The notes under the pieces were generated by a model that searched no databases, was not told where the DNA came from, and worked only from the letters and a program-made list of their open reading frames with translations. A DNA stretch of 64,000 nt from positions 144,208 to 208,207 of the forward strand of contig NZ_QSLN01000002.1 of NCBI RefSeq assembly GCF_003368535.1, read 5' to 3'. Below are positions 17,857 through 26,792 of the stretch, one piece after another (the first letter of the stretch is position 1; each line of letters opens with the position of its first letter). The translations under genes were made by a program, and so were the position numbers. The stretch is from Ammonifex thiophilus. Lineage in GTDB: Bacteria; Bacillota; Desulfotomaculia; Desulfotomaculales; Ammonificaceae.

Positions 17857-18165
17857 TTACGCCTCTATCTTGGCGACCAGGACCTCGGTGTAGAGCTGCC
17901 GGTGCCCCTTCTTGCGCCGGTAGTTCTTCTTGGGCTTGTACTTGAAGACCACGATCTTGGGGTGCTTCCCGTGCCCCAAGACCTTGAGGTCCACCCGCGC
18001 CCCCTCAACCTCGGGCGCACCGATCTTGACCTCACCGTCCTTGACCACCATCAGCACGCGGGGATTCACCACTTCCCCCACATCTGCCGGCAGCTTTTCC
18101 ACTTTCAGCCGCTGTCCTTCTTCTACCCGGTACTGCTTGCCACCCGTTTCGATAACGGCGTACAT
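17857..18165 (-). CDS. rplU: Ribosomal protein L21
   Basis: A 102-residue large-subunit protein. The ATG at 18165 gives the standard [18 protein letters not shown] start; the frame reads further upstream without a family match. The C-terminal part contains the family region [16 protein letters not shown]. It is the first gene of the rplU-rpmA pair. Confidence 0.98.
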   Translation of the reverse strand: MYAVIETGGKQYRVEEGQRLKVEKLPADVGEVVNPRVLMVVKDGEVKIGAPEVEGARVDLKVLGHGKHPKIVVFKYKPKKNYRRKKGHRQLYTEVLVAKIEA

Positions 18166-18206
18166 TTCCTTTCCACTCCTTCCTCTAAGCCAGACCAAGC
18201 GATATT

Positions 18207-18749
18207 TTAGCACAAATATCGTTCCGGGCAAAGGCCCCTTTTCTCCAGCGCCAGAAGCTTTCGTTTCCAATCTTTTCCCAAACTAAATCCCCCCAGCCCT
18301 CGGCGGGCGATCACCCGGTGGCAGGGGATGATAATGGGGACGCGGTTAGCCGCCAAGGCCCGGCCCACCGCCCGCGCCCCGCCGGGCACCCCCAAGGCCC
18401 GGGCCAGTTCGCCGTAAGAGACCAATTTCCCGTAGGGAAGCTGCCGGACAAACTCCAGCACCCGTCTCTGGAAAGGGGTATAAGCACTTAGATCGAGCGG
18501 CACCCAGCTAAAGTCCACCTGCTCCCCGGCAAAGTAAGTCTTCAAGGCCAGAGCCAGCCTCTCGCCCGGTGAAGGGCAGCCGGGGAGGCCCTCCAAGCCC
18601 TGCCAGAAGCCGGGGAAGGAAAGCTTCTTAAGCTTCCCCTCGGTGGACCACAGGGCTAGAAACTCACCCCATGAGGGCACCTCAATCTTCTGCGCTATCT
18701 GTTTCCCCGTCTTCTTCTCCGTTTCCATCCTCTTCCGGGATCCCCTCAC
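18207..18749 (-). CDS. ogt: Methylated-DNA-protein cysteine methyltransferase (Ogt type)
   Basis: A suicide repair protein that removes alkyl groups from O6-guanine. The C-terminal half has the DNA-binding helix-turn-helix ([18 protein letters not shown]) and the acceptor motif PCHRVI. It overlaps the end of the protease gene by 68 bases if it begins at GTG 18749. ATG at 18728 or GTG at 18680, just after the protease TGA, are alternatives; the conserved domain only begins near the latter. The start is therefore uncertain, while the identity is not. Confidence 0.9.
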   Translation of the reverse strand: MRGSRKRMETEKKTGKQIAQKIEVPSWGEFLALWSTEGKLKKLSFPGFWQGLEGLPGCPSPGERLALALKTYFAGEQVDFSWVPLDLSAYTPFQRRVLEFVRQLPYGKLVSYGELARALGVPGGARAVGRALAANRVPIIIPCHRVIARRGLGGFSLGKDWKRKLLALEKRGLCPERYLC

Positions 18750-21132
18750 CCTCTTCTTCCTCCAGGTTGTTTATCTGTTCCGCCATCTCTCTAAGCCGGG
18801 CCGCCACCCGCCCGTGTACGGTGTCGGGTGGGAATTTCCCGTCAGGTCCTCTTTCTCCCGCCGGCACCCCGGTCAAGAGCTCTATTCCTTCGTCCACCGT
18901 ATTTACGAAGTAGATGTGGAAAAGTCCCTGCTTTATCGCTTCCACCACATCTTCCCGCAACATGAGGTTCTCCTTATTGGCCGAAGGAATAATCACCCCC
19001 TGGTCGCCCGTCAGCCCCTTGGCCTTACAGATGTCGAAGAACCCCTCTATCTTTTCGTTAATTCCCCCTACCGCCTGGATCTCCCCCTTTTGGTTGACCG
19101 AGCCGGTGACCGCCAGGTTCTGCTTGATGGGGAGACCGGAAAGGGCCGAGAGGAGCGCATAAAGCTCGGCGCTGGAGGCGCTGTCCCCCTCCACCCCCTC
19201 GTAGTTCTGCTCGAAAACCAGGCGTGCCGCCAAGCTTAGAGGGGCCTCGCGGTAGTACTTCTCGTTTAGGTAGCCGGTGAGGATAAGCACTCCCTTGGTG
19301 TGGATGCGCCCGCCCAGCCGCGCCTCCCGCTCGATATCGATTACTCCCTCCTTGCCCGCAGCCACCGTGGCCGTTATGCGCTGAGGACGCCCAAAGGAGA
19401 TATCCCCCAGATCGATGACCGCCAGCCCGTTGACCTGCCCCACTTTGGCCCCCGTCACCTCGATCTTGATGAAGCCCCGGGTGATCATTTCCTGAATGCG
19501 TTCCTGAATGAGGTTAGAGCGGTAGAAGCGGGCGTCGATGGCCTGGCGCACGTGGCAAGCCGAGACGTAAGCCGCCCCTTCCTTACGGGCGTAGTAGCAG
19601 GCTTCCCGCACCACATCGGCAATTTCCGAGAACCGGGTGGCCAGCTTGGTCTGGTCCTCCGCCAGGCGCGAGCCGTACTCCACCAGCTTGGCCACCGCCG
19701 AAGCATCCAAGTGCAGAAGATTTTCCTTCTCGCAGAGGGTACGGAAAAAGGCGGCGTACTTGCGCACGTTTTCCGGCGTCCGGTCCATGCGGGTGCCAAA
19801 CTCCGCCTTCACCTTAAAGAGCTCCTGGAAATCGGGGTCGTAGTGGAAGAAGATGTAATAAAGCCAGGGGTCGCCCAGAAGGATGACCTTGAGCTTTAAG
19901 GGTATGGGCTCGGGCTGCAGGGTCTTGGTGGTCAGCAGCCCCAGCCGCTCGCTTATGTCCTCGATGACCACCCTCCCTTCCCGCAAAGCCCGCTTGAGCC
20001 CGTCCCAGGAGAAGAGGTTGCGCACCATCTCCTCCACGGGAATGATGAGGTAGCCGCCGTTGGCTCTATGCAGAGCCCCGGGGCGGATCATGGTGAAGTC
20101 GGTTATAAGAGCTCCGAAGACCGCCTCCCGCTCGATGCGCCCCACCAGGTTGCTGTAGGTAGGGTTGTACTCCACTATCACCGGGGCTCCCTGGAGCTCG
20201 CTGTTGTCGACCAGCACGTTGACCTCGTAGCGCCGGAAGGGGTCTTCCCGGTGCCACGGCGGCCCCGGCCGCTCCCCCTCCGCCCGGCCGCGGAAAAGGG
20301 CTAAGTTGTCCAAAATGTCTGCCTTGACCGCCTCCAGGTAGTTGAGCACGGCCGGCAGGGAGCGGTATTTCTCCCGCATATCTTTGAGCAGGAGCCCCAG
20401 CACGTAGTCAGCCACCTGCCGGTCAAGCTCCCTTATCGCCTCGTGCGCCATGCGCTCGATGTTCTGCAGTTCCCTGAAAGTACTGGCAACCTCAGCCTCC
20501 AGTTCCTCGCGCCGTCTTATGATCTCCTCCTGTTGCTCGCGGGGCAAAGCGGCAAAGTCTTTATCTTTAATGGGTTCGCCGTCGATTACCGGGATGATAA
20601 AGAGACCGGTAGGCGTAGGCTGGATCATGAAACCAGCCTCACTCGCCCGCTCGTTCAGCTCTTGGAAAAGGCGGTTGCGCTGGGCGTTGAAAGTTTCGAT
20701 GGTCTCTTCCCTCTTTTTGGCGTACTCTTCACTTTCAAAAGCCCGGGGAATCTCCCGGCGAGCAGAGGCGATAAAGTTCTTCATATCCCGGGCAAACTCC
20801 ACCCCCTTGCCCGCCGGTAGCTCGATAGCTCGGGGGGTGTAAGGATCCCGGAAATTATAGACGTAGCACCAGTCCGAGGGGGTGGGCTTGGTTTTAGCTA
20901 TGTTTTCTAAAAAGTTCTTTACCGCCGTGGTCCGCCCCGTTCCCGGAAGGCCGGCCACGAAGATGTTGAACCCCTGATCCTCTATCTCCAGCCCGAACTC
21001 TAAGGCCTTTACCGCTCTCTCTTGACCGATGATGCTCTCCAGCGGTTCGATCTCATCGGTTTTGAGCCAAGAACCCAGCTCTTCCTCAGTGCAAATGGCT
21101 CTGACCTCTTCTGCCGTAGCTCGCCGTGCCAA
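18682..21132 (-). CDS. LonB-type ATP-dependent protease (AAA_32/S16)
   Basis: An 816-residue protein related to Lon proteases but lacking the Lon N-domain. The AAA module has GLPGTGRTT at 61-69, where Arg replaces the usual Walker A Lys; this variant seems common in the family. A long helical insertion follows. The C-terminal S16 protease domain has the catalytic dyad S651 (GDSASS) and K694 (GINEK), spaced 43 apart as in Lon. An acidic tail of about 30 residues ends the protein. The start is TTG with AAAGGAG nine bases upstream. It degrades unknown cytoplasmic substrates. Confidence 0.93.
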   Translation of the reverse strand: MARRATAEEVRAICTEEELGSWLKTDEIEPLESIIGQERAVKALEFGLEIEDQGFNIFVAGLPGTGRTTAVKNFLENIAKTKPTPSDWCYVYNFRDPYTPRAIELPAGKGVEFARDMKNFIASARREIPRAFESEEYAKKREETIETFNAQRNRLFQELNERASEAGFMIQPTPTGLFIIPVIDGEPIKDKDFAALPREQQEEIIRRREELEAEVASTFRELQNIERMAHEAIRELDRQVADYVLGLLLKDMREKYRSLPAVLNYLEAVKADILDNLALFRGRAEGERPGPPWHREDPFRRYEVNVLVDNSELQGAPVIVEYNPTYSNLVGRIEREAVFGALITDFTMIRPGALHRANGGYLIIPVEEMVRNLFSWDGLKRALREGRVVIEDISERLGLLTTKTLQPEPIPLKLKVILLGDPWLYYIFFHYDPDFQELFKVKAEFGTRMDRTPENVRKYAAFFRTLCEKENLLHLDASAVAKLVEYGSRLAEDQTKLATRFSEIADVVREACYYARKEGAAYVSACHVRQAIDARFYRSNLIQERIQEMITRGFIKIEVTGAKVGQVNGLAVIDLGDISFGRPQRITATVAAGKEGVIDIEREARLGGRIHTKGVLILTGYLNEKYYREAPLSLAARLVFEQNYEGVEGDSASSAELYALLSALSGLPIKQNLAVTGSVNQKGEIQAVGGINEKIEGFFDICKAKGLTGDQGVIIPSANKENLMLREDVVEAIKQGLFHIYFVNTVDEGIELLTGVPAGERGPDGKFPPDTVHGRVAARLREMAEQINNLEEEEGEGIPEEDGNGEEDGETDSAED

Positions 21133-21204
21133 AGATCACCGCTCCTTTCCCCGAAACCCAGGTCTTTTAAGGGGGATTATATTAAGAGACGACGGAAAAC
21201 GGCA

Positions 21205-21245
21205 AGATAGAGAAAGGGGGAAGGAAGCGCTTCCTCCCCCCTTTC
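21205..21245 (-). terminator. Probable terminator after the DUF1634/TauE unit
   Basis: A near-perfect stem of about 14 bp (21212-21225 with 21232-21245, one mismatch) has an AGCGCT loop. It is followed on the minus strand by TTTCTCTATCTT, a broken T tract. It lies just beyond the stop of the small membrane protein. Confidence 0.65.
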
Positions 21246-21265
21246 CAGAAAGCGTTTCGGGCTGC

Positions 21266-21688
21266 TTACTCCGCCAGGTGGATGACCCCGGTAATGGCCA
21301 GCAGCAGCACTACTATCTCGGCTAGCACGATGATGCTAAAGGGTACGTCGCGCTTGGCGACGTAGAAGGGGAAGAGTATTATAAACCCTAGCACCTGCAG
21401 ACCTGCCAGTATGGCAATGCCAATATAGTTGAGGAAGTCTCCCTTGTCTAGATGGTACACCCAGTTCCAACCAGTAGGTACCTGTGTTACCTCGACGAAC
21501 TTCTTTACCTTCATTCCCCAGAGCTTGGGAAGCTCTGTCACCGGAATGAAAGGTTTGAGTACTCCGAACATATAGAGGATAAAGGTCATTATGAGCAGGC
21601 CCATGCCTATAAGCATGCCCCAATACAGAACGGTGGCGTAAACCTGCTGCTCCCGCGGAATCTCTACCGCCTTGCCCTTGTCGCTCAT
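21266..21688 (-). CDS. Small membrane protein, DUF1634-like, partner of TauE
   Basis: A 140-residue membrane protein with three likely transmembrane helices: about 20-42, 85-107 and 114-138. The helix pair near the end (IGIAILAGLQVLGFIILFP, then FSIIVLAEIVVLLLA) resembles DUF1634 proteins, which are often encoded beside TauE/SafE permeases. It starts 12 bases after tauE in the same direction, so a shared function in anion export is likely. A periplasmic loop of about 40 residues (43-84) is rich in aromatic residues. The family call is tentative. Confidence 0.65.
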   Translation of the reverse strand: MSDKGKAVEIPREQQVYATVLYWGMLIGMGLLIMTFILYMFGVLKPFIPVTELPKLWGMKVKKFVEVTQVPTGWNWVYHLDKGDFLNYIGIAILAGLQVLGFIILFPFYVAKRDVPFSIIVLAEIVVLLLAITGVIHLAE

Positions 21689-21700
21689 CTTCTTCCCCCC

Positions 21701-22633
21701 TTACTTCCAGATGCCAAGGCCCTGTAGCAGAGGCCTTATGCCGGCGACTATCATGAGCAAGATGACGATGTACCGCACCGCCTTGGGACGCACGATGGTC
21801 AAAAGCTTAACCCCGATGAAGGAACCCAGCATGATCCCCACTACCGAGGGCACCACAATCATGGGAAGACAGGCCCCGGAGTTGAGGTACACCCAGGCCG
21901 CAGAAGTATCGGTGATGGATAGGAGGAACTTGCTGGTACCCACCGCGATCTTCAAGGGGGCGCCCATGACCAGGTTCAGCACCGGCACGTTAGCCCACCC
22001 GGCTCCCAGACCGAACATGCCGGCAATGAACCCGATGAAGACGAAGAGAATGAGCCCTACAGGTGTGCGCCAGACGGTCCACTCCACCGTCTGCCCAGTA
22101 GAGGCCTCGTAGTAGATGCCGTGGATCTTGAGGACCTGCGCTAGCTTGTCGGCGTGGGGCACGTGGGGGAACTCGGCCCGCTTGGAGACGATGAAGAGGA
22201 AAGCCACAAAGAGAATGGTGATGCCAAGCAGAACCTGTACCACGTTCTTGGGCAGGACCAAGCCCACCAGAGCGCCAAAGGCGCTAGCTGTAGAGGCCAA
22301 CAGAGCGGCAGGCAAGGCCAATCTTAAGCTTGCCAGGTTGGAGCGCAGAAGCCCTGGTGCCGCCGCCAAAGATCCGGAAAGTGCTACCAACAATCCCGCG
22401 CTACGGACGAAGTCCAGGTGGAAGGGGAAAAAGCCGCCCACCAGAGGGGTGAAAAGAACTCCGCCGCCTACGCCGCCCAAAACAGCTACTATTCCAAGAA
22501 CCACCGTAAAGACGAACAGGAGCAGAGGCCAAATCCACCAGTTGGAACCGCTAGGGTCAGCCGCAGCTGCAGCCGCCTGGCCCGCTGCCGTACCCTGCGC
22601 CAGCAGGACGGTGCCTGAAAGCAAAGCCAGCAT
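21701..22633 (-). CDS. TauE/SafE-family sulfite exporter
   Basis: A 310-residue permease with about eight hydrophobic helices and the family pattern GGVGGGVLFTPL near the N-terminus, repeated as GFIAGMFGLGAGWANVPVL in the second half. This family exports sulfite, sulfoacetate or related anions. The N-terminus looks like a signal sequence followed by an Ala-rich spacer. I chose ATG at 22633 because GGGGGG lies six bases upstream; the frame runs 14 codons further back to a TTG without a ribosome-binding site. It forms an operon with the DUF1634-like gene. Confidence 0.88.
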   Translation of the reverse strand: MLALLSGTVLLAQGTAAGQAAAAAADPSGSNWWIWPLLLFVFTVVLGIVAVLGGVGGGVLFTPLVGGFFPFHLDFVRSAGLLVALSGSLAAAPGLLRSNLASLRLALPAALLASTASAFGALVGLVLPKNVVQVLLGITILFVAFLFIVSKRAEFPHVPHADKLAQVLKIHGIYYEASTGQTVEWTVWRTPVGLILFVFIGFIAGMFGLGAGWANVPVLNLVMGAPLKIAVGTSKFLLSITDTSAAWVYLNSGACLPMIVVPSVVGIMLGSFIGVKLLTIVRPKAVRYIVILLMIVAGIRPLLQGLGIWK

Positions 22634-22788
22634 GTTTTTCCCCCCTACCGTGGTAGTATCGTGAGCCAAAAGCAACTATAACGCCAAAAAACAAAGTGCT
22701 TTTTCTTCTTTATCAAAGGTTTCTGTTTGTCCCGGTCGTCCTCTCAAAGCTTTCTCCTCCCTAACACCCCCCTCCCGGTCCTAAGATG

Positions 22789-23223
22789 CTATTTCACCAC
22801 CATAACCGGCTGTTTAGCTAACTGCAGAACCTTGTGGCAAATCCCCCCCAGCACCAGTTCCTTTATGGGGCCCATACCTCGGCTGCCCATAACGATGAGA
22901 TCAGGGTTCATTTGATCGGCGTACTCGATAATTGTAGGAACTACCTCGCCCACCAGGACCACTTTCTCTACCTTAGCTCCAACTTCCTTAAGCACCTGTT
23001 CCGGCTTGCACATACCCGCCAATGCTTTTTCCTTGGCCTGGTTGATGATCCGCTCCTGCTCCTCATCGGGCAAGGTCAGAAAGCCCCACGCCCCTGTTTC
23101 CCAAAACTCTACCACCTGCAAGAGGACTACTTCCCCGCCACCCATGGCCTTTACCAGCTTCGCCGCACTCTCTGCTGCCCGCAGCGCGTTCATGGACCCG
23201 TCATAGAGCACCAGCAGCTTCAT
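22789..23223 (-). CDS. Universal stress protein (UspA fold)
   Basis: A 144-residue single-domain Usp protein. It starts MKLLVLYDGSMNALRAAE and ends with the ATP-binding motif GSRGMGPIKELVLGGICHKVL, matching the G-2x-G-9x-G(S/T) pattern except that the last position is Ile-Cys-His. ATP-binding Usps act as cytoplasmic stress or energy sensors; no specific role is visible. The ATG at 23223 has GGAGGGG nearby; the frame starts 13 codons earlier without support. It has its own promoter. Confidence 0.92.
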   Translation of the reverse strand: MKLLVLYDGSMNALRAAESAAKLVKAMGGGEVVLLQVVEFWETGAWGFLTLPDEEQERIINQAKEKALAGMCKPEQVLKEVGAKVEKVVLVGEVVPTIIEYADQMNPDLIVMGSRGMGPIKELVLGGICHKVLQLAKQPVMVVK

Positions 23224-23268
23224 TGCTCCCACCCCTCCAACTGAGAAAGTTACAATTTTCACTAATCA

Positions 23269-23297
23269 ATTATATAGGAACTCACTACTTCTGACAA
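23269..23297 (-). promoter_or_regulatory. Predicted sigma-A promoter of the usp gene
   Basis: On the minus strand TTGTCA (23292-23297) and TATAAT (23269-23274) are separated by 17 bases. The predicted transcript starts near 23262, about 40 bases before the ATG. Confidence 0.7.
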
Positions 23298-23309
23298 CTA
23301 CACAAAATT

Positions 23310-24701
23310 TTAATCTGAATCCTCTTCCCCCCCCAGGCCGTACTCTTTAAGCTTCAAGTGGAGAGTGCGCCGGCTGATGCCCAAAGCCTGGGCAGTACGG
23401 GTGCGGTTGTAGTTGTGCTCCCGCAAGGCCTTTAAGATGACTGTACGTTCCACATCGTGCAAAATCTCTGCCAGCGTCTGCCCCGAGCGCAACCGCAACT
23501 CAATCTCCCCCTTCCCCAGGCCGAGTTCTTCCGGCTGACGCAAGGTCAGCGGCAGGTCTTCGGGGAGGATGAGGGGGCCTTGGGCCAGAACCACCGCCCG
23601 CTCGCAGACGTTGCGCAGCTCCCGCACGTTGCCCGGCCAGTCGTAGGCCTCCAGAAGCCTCATGGCCTCGGGGGAAAAGCCTTGCACTGCCTTGCCCAGC
23701 TCGGCCGCCGCCCGCCGGAGGAAGTGCTCCGCCAAGAGGGGTATGTCCTCCTTCCGCTCCCGGAGGGGCGGGACGTGGATGGTCACCACGTTTAGGCGGT
23801 AGTAAAGATCCTCGCGGAAGCTCCCTTCCTTTACCATCCGCTCGAGATCTCGGTTGGTGGCCGCGATTATCCGGGCGTCTACTTTTATAGTCCTGGTGCC
23901 TCCTACCCGCTCGAATTCCCTTTCCTGCAGCACCCGCAGAAGCTTGGCCTGCATCGAAAGGGGGAGCTCCCCTATCTCGTCCAGAAAGAGGGTACCTCCC
24001 TCGGCCAGTTCGAACTTACCTATCTTGCGAGAGACTGCACCGGTAAAGGCGCCTCTCTCGTAGCCGAAAAGCTCGCTCTCCAAGAGATTCTCCGGAATAG
24101 CTGCGCAGTTTATCCGTACAAAAGGCCCCTGGCGACGGCGGCTGTTACGGTGTAACGCCCCCGCCACCAGTTCCTTGCCCGTGCCCGTCTCGCCCGTTAT
24201 GAGTACGGTGTAATCGGTGTCGGCAAACTTGCCTATTTGCTTGAAGACCTCGATCATGGCCGGGGAACGGCCAAGGAGCTCTTCAGTAGGCGCCTCTCCC
24301 GCCAGCTCCCGCCGGAGCGCCTCCATCTCCCGCGCTAAAGCTTCCACCTCCACCGCTTTCTTCACCGTCAGCAAAAGCTCTTCTATGTTGAAAGGCTTAA
24401 GCACGTAATCAAAAGCGCCTAGCTTCATGGCTTCTATCGCCGTATCGGTGGAGCCGTAGGCGGTCATGAGAATGACTGGGAAAGTGTACCCCTTCTCTTT
24501 CAGAAGCTTGAAAAAGGCCAGCCCGTCGATGTCCGGCATACGGATATCGATCAGGGCTGCGTTTACCTCCTCCCGGTCTAGCTTCTCCAGAGCCTCCTTG
24601 GCCTCCAAAGCCGTGATTACCTCATAACCCTCGGTCTCCAGAAGGTCCCTCAGCATCTGGCAGACGCTCTCCTCATCATCTACCACCAGCAGCCGGGCCA
24701 T
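23310..24701 (-). CDS. Sigma-54-dependent response regulator (NtrC/AtoC type)
   Basis: A 463-residue transcription activator in three parts: a receiver domain with phospho-acceptor D52 in DIRMPD, an AAA+ domain with Walker A GETGTGKE and the sigma-54 contact loop GAFTGA, and a C-terminal Fis-type helix-turn-helix (RTAQALGISRRTLHLKL). It must act at -24/-12 promoters. The start is ATG with AGGAGG nine bases upstream. It overlaps the 3' end of the histidine kinase by 26 bases, so the two are a cognate pair. Likely targets are the flanking transporter genes, though I found no clear sigma-54 site there. Confidence 0.95.
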   Translation of the reverse strand: MARLLVVDDEESVCQMLRDLLETEGYEVITALEAKEALEKLDREEVNAALIDIRMPDIDGLAFFKLLKEKGYTFPVILMTAYGSTDTAIEAMKLGAFDYVLKPFNIEELLLTVKKAVEVEALAREMEALRRELAGEAPTEELLGRSPAMIEVFKQIGKFADTDYTVLITGETGTGKELVAGALHRNSRRRQGPFVRINCAAIPENLLESELFGYERGAFTGAVSRKIGKFELAEGGTLFLDEIGELPLSMQAKLLRVLQEREFERVGGTRTIKVDARIIAATNRDLERMVKEGSFREDLYYRLNVVTIHVPPLRERKEDIPLLAEHFLRRAAAELGKAVQGFSPEAMRLLEAYDWPGNVRELRNVCERAVVLAQGPLILPEDLPLTLRQPEELGLGKGEIELRLRSGQTLAEILHDVERTVILKALREHNYNRTRTAQALGISRRTLHLKLKEYGLGGEEDSD

Positions 24702-26529
24702 CTACTAGCACCTCCTTTTCTCCCACGGGCAGGTAGACGCGCATGGTGGTGCCTACCCCTACCTTGCTTTCTACTTCGATGTGCCCCCCATGAGCGGTAA
24801 CTACTTCGTGCGCCAGAGCCAGGCCTAGACCGCTGCCCCGCGCCTTAGTGGTGAAGAAGGGATCGAAGATGCGGGGCAGGTTCTCAGGCGGAATGCCGCA
24901 CCCGGTATCACTCACCGTCACCACTGCGTACTTGCCGTCAGATGTAAGCTCGGTGGAGACGCTGAGAAGCCCGCCGTTAGGCATAGCCTGATAGGAATTG
25001 TAGATTATGTTCATGAGCACCTGGCGCATCTGCTCGGGGTCGAGGAACACCTTAGGAAGCTCCGGCGAAAGTGAAATCTCCACCTTTACCTTATTGTCTT
25101 GGGCATGGCCTATGAACTGCAGTACCTGAACCACCAACTGATTGAGATCGTGAGGTTTGAGCTTCATCTCTGCCGGGCGGGCGAAGAACAAAAGTTTGTC
25201 CACGATGGCATTAAGCCGTCGTACCTCCTGAGCCACCAAGGGAAGGGAGTGAGGAGTAGGCTTGCCGTAGCGCTGCCACATTTGGATATAGCCGCTTATA
25301 GTGGTCAGGGGGTTACGGATCTCGTGCGCCACGCCGGCCACGAACTTGCCCAAGGCCGCCAAGCGCTCCTGGCGTTGCACCCTTTCCTCCAGCCTGCGCC
25401 TTTCCGTAACGTCTCTGAAGGTGAGCAGCACCCCCACCGGGTTCCCCTGTGGACCGGAGAGGAAGTTGGTTCCCACGATAAGGTCCCTTTCTCCTTCCCC
25501 TACCGGGTGCTTGAGAGAAAGTTCGCGCACTGTTTCCCCTCTCTGCCAGGCCCGCTCCAGAACCTCCCGTAACGGCCCCGGTGGGAAGACCTCCGCCACC
25601 GGCCTCCCCACCATCTCTTTGGCATTAACCCCCAGGGTCCGGGCAGCCGCCGGATTTACCAGCACTACCTTGCCCTCGGTATCCAGGGCTATGACTCCCG
25701 CCTCGACGTTATCTAAGATAAGCTCGTTGAAGCTCTTCACTTCCGCCAAGCAGTTAGCTAGATGGTTAATGGCCGCCGCAATTTCCCCTAGCTCACCGAA
25801 AGCCGGGGGGAGCCGGTAGCTCAGATCGGTCTCCAGGTGAGAAAGCCCCTCCTTAACTCGGCTGATAATTTCCAAAAAGCGGTTAAGCAGAAAGAAAAAA
25901 CCTCCAACTCCTATGACAATACCGGCGGCGATGGTGAGGTAGGCTTCCCGCCGCACCCGTGCCAGCCGCTGGTAAACGTCTTTAGCATTCTCCTGCGCCA
26001 CCACCGCACCAATGACCTCCCCGTTGCGCACGAGGGGCCGGTAGGTCTCTATAAGCCCCGTGCCGCTAGGTCCCACCACGGTAGCCACCGGACTGCGGGT
26101 AGTGATGGTGCGTTCAATATCCGCCTTGCGCCGGGTGGAAAAGTTTTCCCCGTAAGTCTCGGTGCGCCCATTAAGAATGACGTCCAGATCCTTGGAGTAA
26201 AAGCCGAACTCCACCCCAGGGTACTCGACCGCTACCGAGTCGATGATGGGTTTGAGCGCCTCGTTGAGCACCCGCACCTTATCTCGGGTCCGGGCATCGG
26301 GCGGAACGTTGTGCTCCTTCAAGATGTCTTCAAAGGTGCCATGAAAGCGGTGATCCAGCAAAGCCATGGCCCGCTCCAATTTGGCTTTATCCCCTTCAAT
26401 CATTCCCTGCTCTGCCCGCTGCATCACGTGTAGCATGTAAAAGGTAAGAAAACTTGGCAGAGCAAGGAGCACGAAGGTGAAGAGAAAAAGTTGCTTACCA
26501 AAACCTAGCTTCCGGTTCCAGAAGCGCAT
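24676..26529 (-). CDS. Membrane sensor histidine kinase paired with the NtrC-type regulator
   Basis: About 617 residues. An N-terminal membrane helix is followed by an extracytoplasmic sensing region of about 170 residues containing GEVIGAVVAQE, as in cache-type sensors. A second helix (TIAAGIVIGVGGFFFLLN), a HAMP-like linker, a PAS domain (ALDTEGKVVLVNPAA) and the H box VAHEIRNPLTTISG come next. The catalytic ATPase motifs end with GSGLGLALAHEVV. I chose ATG at 26529, with GAGG six bases upstream; ATG at 26541 is possible. It is divergent from the exporter gene at 26793. Confidence 0.92.
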   Translation of the reverse strand: MRFWNRKLGFGKQLFLFTFVLLALPSFLTFYMLHVMQRAEQGMIEGDKAKLERAMALLDHRFHGTFEDILKEHNVPPDARTRDKVRVLNEALKPIIDSVAVEYPGVEFGFYSKDLDVILNGRTETYGENFSTRRKADIERTITTRSPVATVVGPSGTGLIETYRPLVRNGEVIGAVVAQENAKDVYQRLARVRREAYLTIAAGIVIGVGGFFFLLNRFLEIISRVKEGLSHLETDLSYRLPPAFGELGEIAAAINHLANCLAEVKSFNELILDNVEAGVIALDTEGKVVLVNPAAARTLGVNAKEMVGRPVAEVFPPGPLREVLERAWQRGETVRELSLKHPVGEGERDLIVGTNFLSGPQGNPVGVLLTFRDVTERRRLEERVQRQERLAALGKFVAGVAHEIRNPLTTISGYIQMWQRYGKPTPHSLPLVAQEVRRLNAIVDKLLFFARPAEMKLKPHDLNQLVVQVLQFIGHAQDNKVKVEISLSPELPKVFLDPEQMRQVLMNIIYNSYQAMPNGGLLSVSTELTSDGKYAVVTVSDTGCGIPPENLPRIFDPFFTTKARGSGLGLALAHEVVTAHGGHIEVESKVGVGTTMRVYLPVGEKEVLVDGPAAGGR

Positions 26530-26541
26530 AAATAACCTCAT

Positions 26542-26792
26542 CTCCTCCTGTTCTTGATTTCGCTTTCCTTTCGTCGACTCCTCTCTTATTACCTTAAAGG
26601 CATTATTGTCGGCAAGAAGACAAAATTGCTTCATCAAGCATACATAACAATCGCAAGTCGCATGTGCTATCATCAATCCGAATGTTTTTACTAGCACATA
26701 CGGCTCTCCAGGAGGTGATACAAGCCCAAACAAGAAATAAAAGGAAACAACCTACAACAAGCACCACTACGGTCAAGGAGGTACAGAGCGCA
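26542..26792. promoter_or_regulatory. Divergent control region between the kinase and the YeiH-type exporter
   Basis: About 250 AT-rich bases separate two divergent genes. A GG-N11-GC and a GC-N10-CC pair occur but do not match the full -24/-12 sigma-54 consensus, and I see no strong sigma-A pair. Frames that read into this region from either side look non-coding. The ribosome-binding site AAGGAGG for the exporter lies at its right end. Confidence 0.4.

Noticed and set aside
26600..26700. Possible sigma-54 -24/-12 elements between the kinase and the YeiH-type gene
   Set aside because: GG and GC pairs occur, but with wrong spacing or without the flanking consensus bases.
26530..26733. Upstream extension of the histidine kinase frame with several Cys
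   Set aside because: It crosses the divergent intergenic region, lacks a Shine-Dalgarno, and the family start with its membrane helix lies further in.
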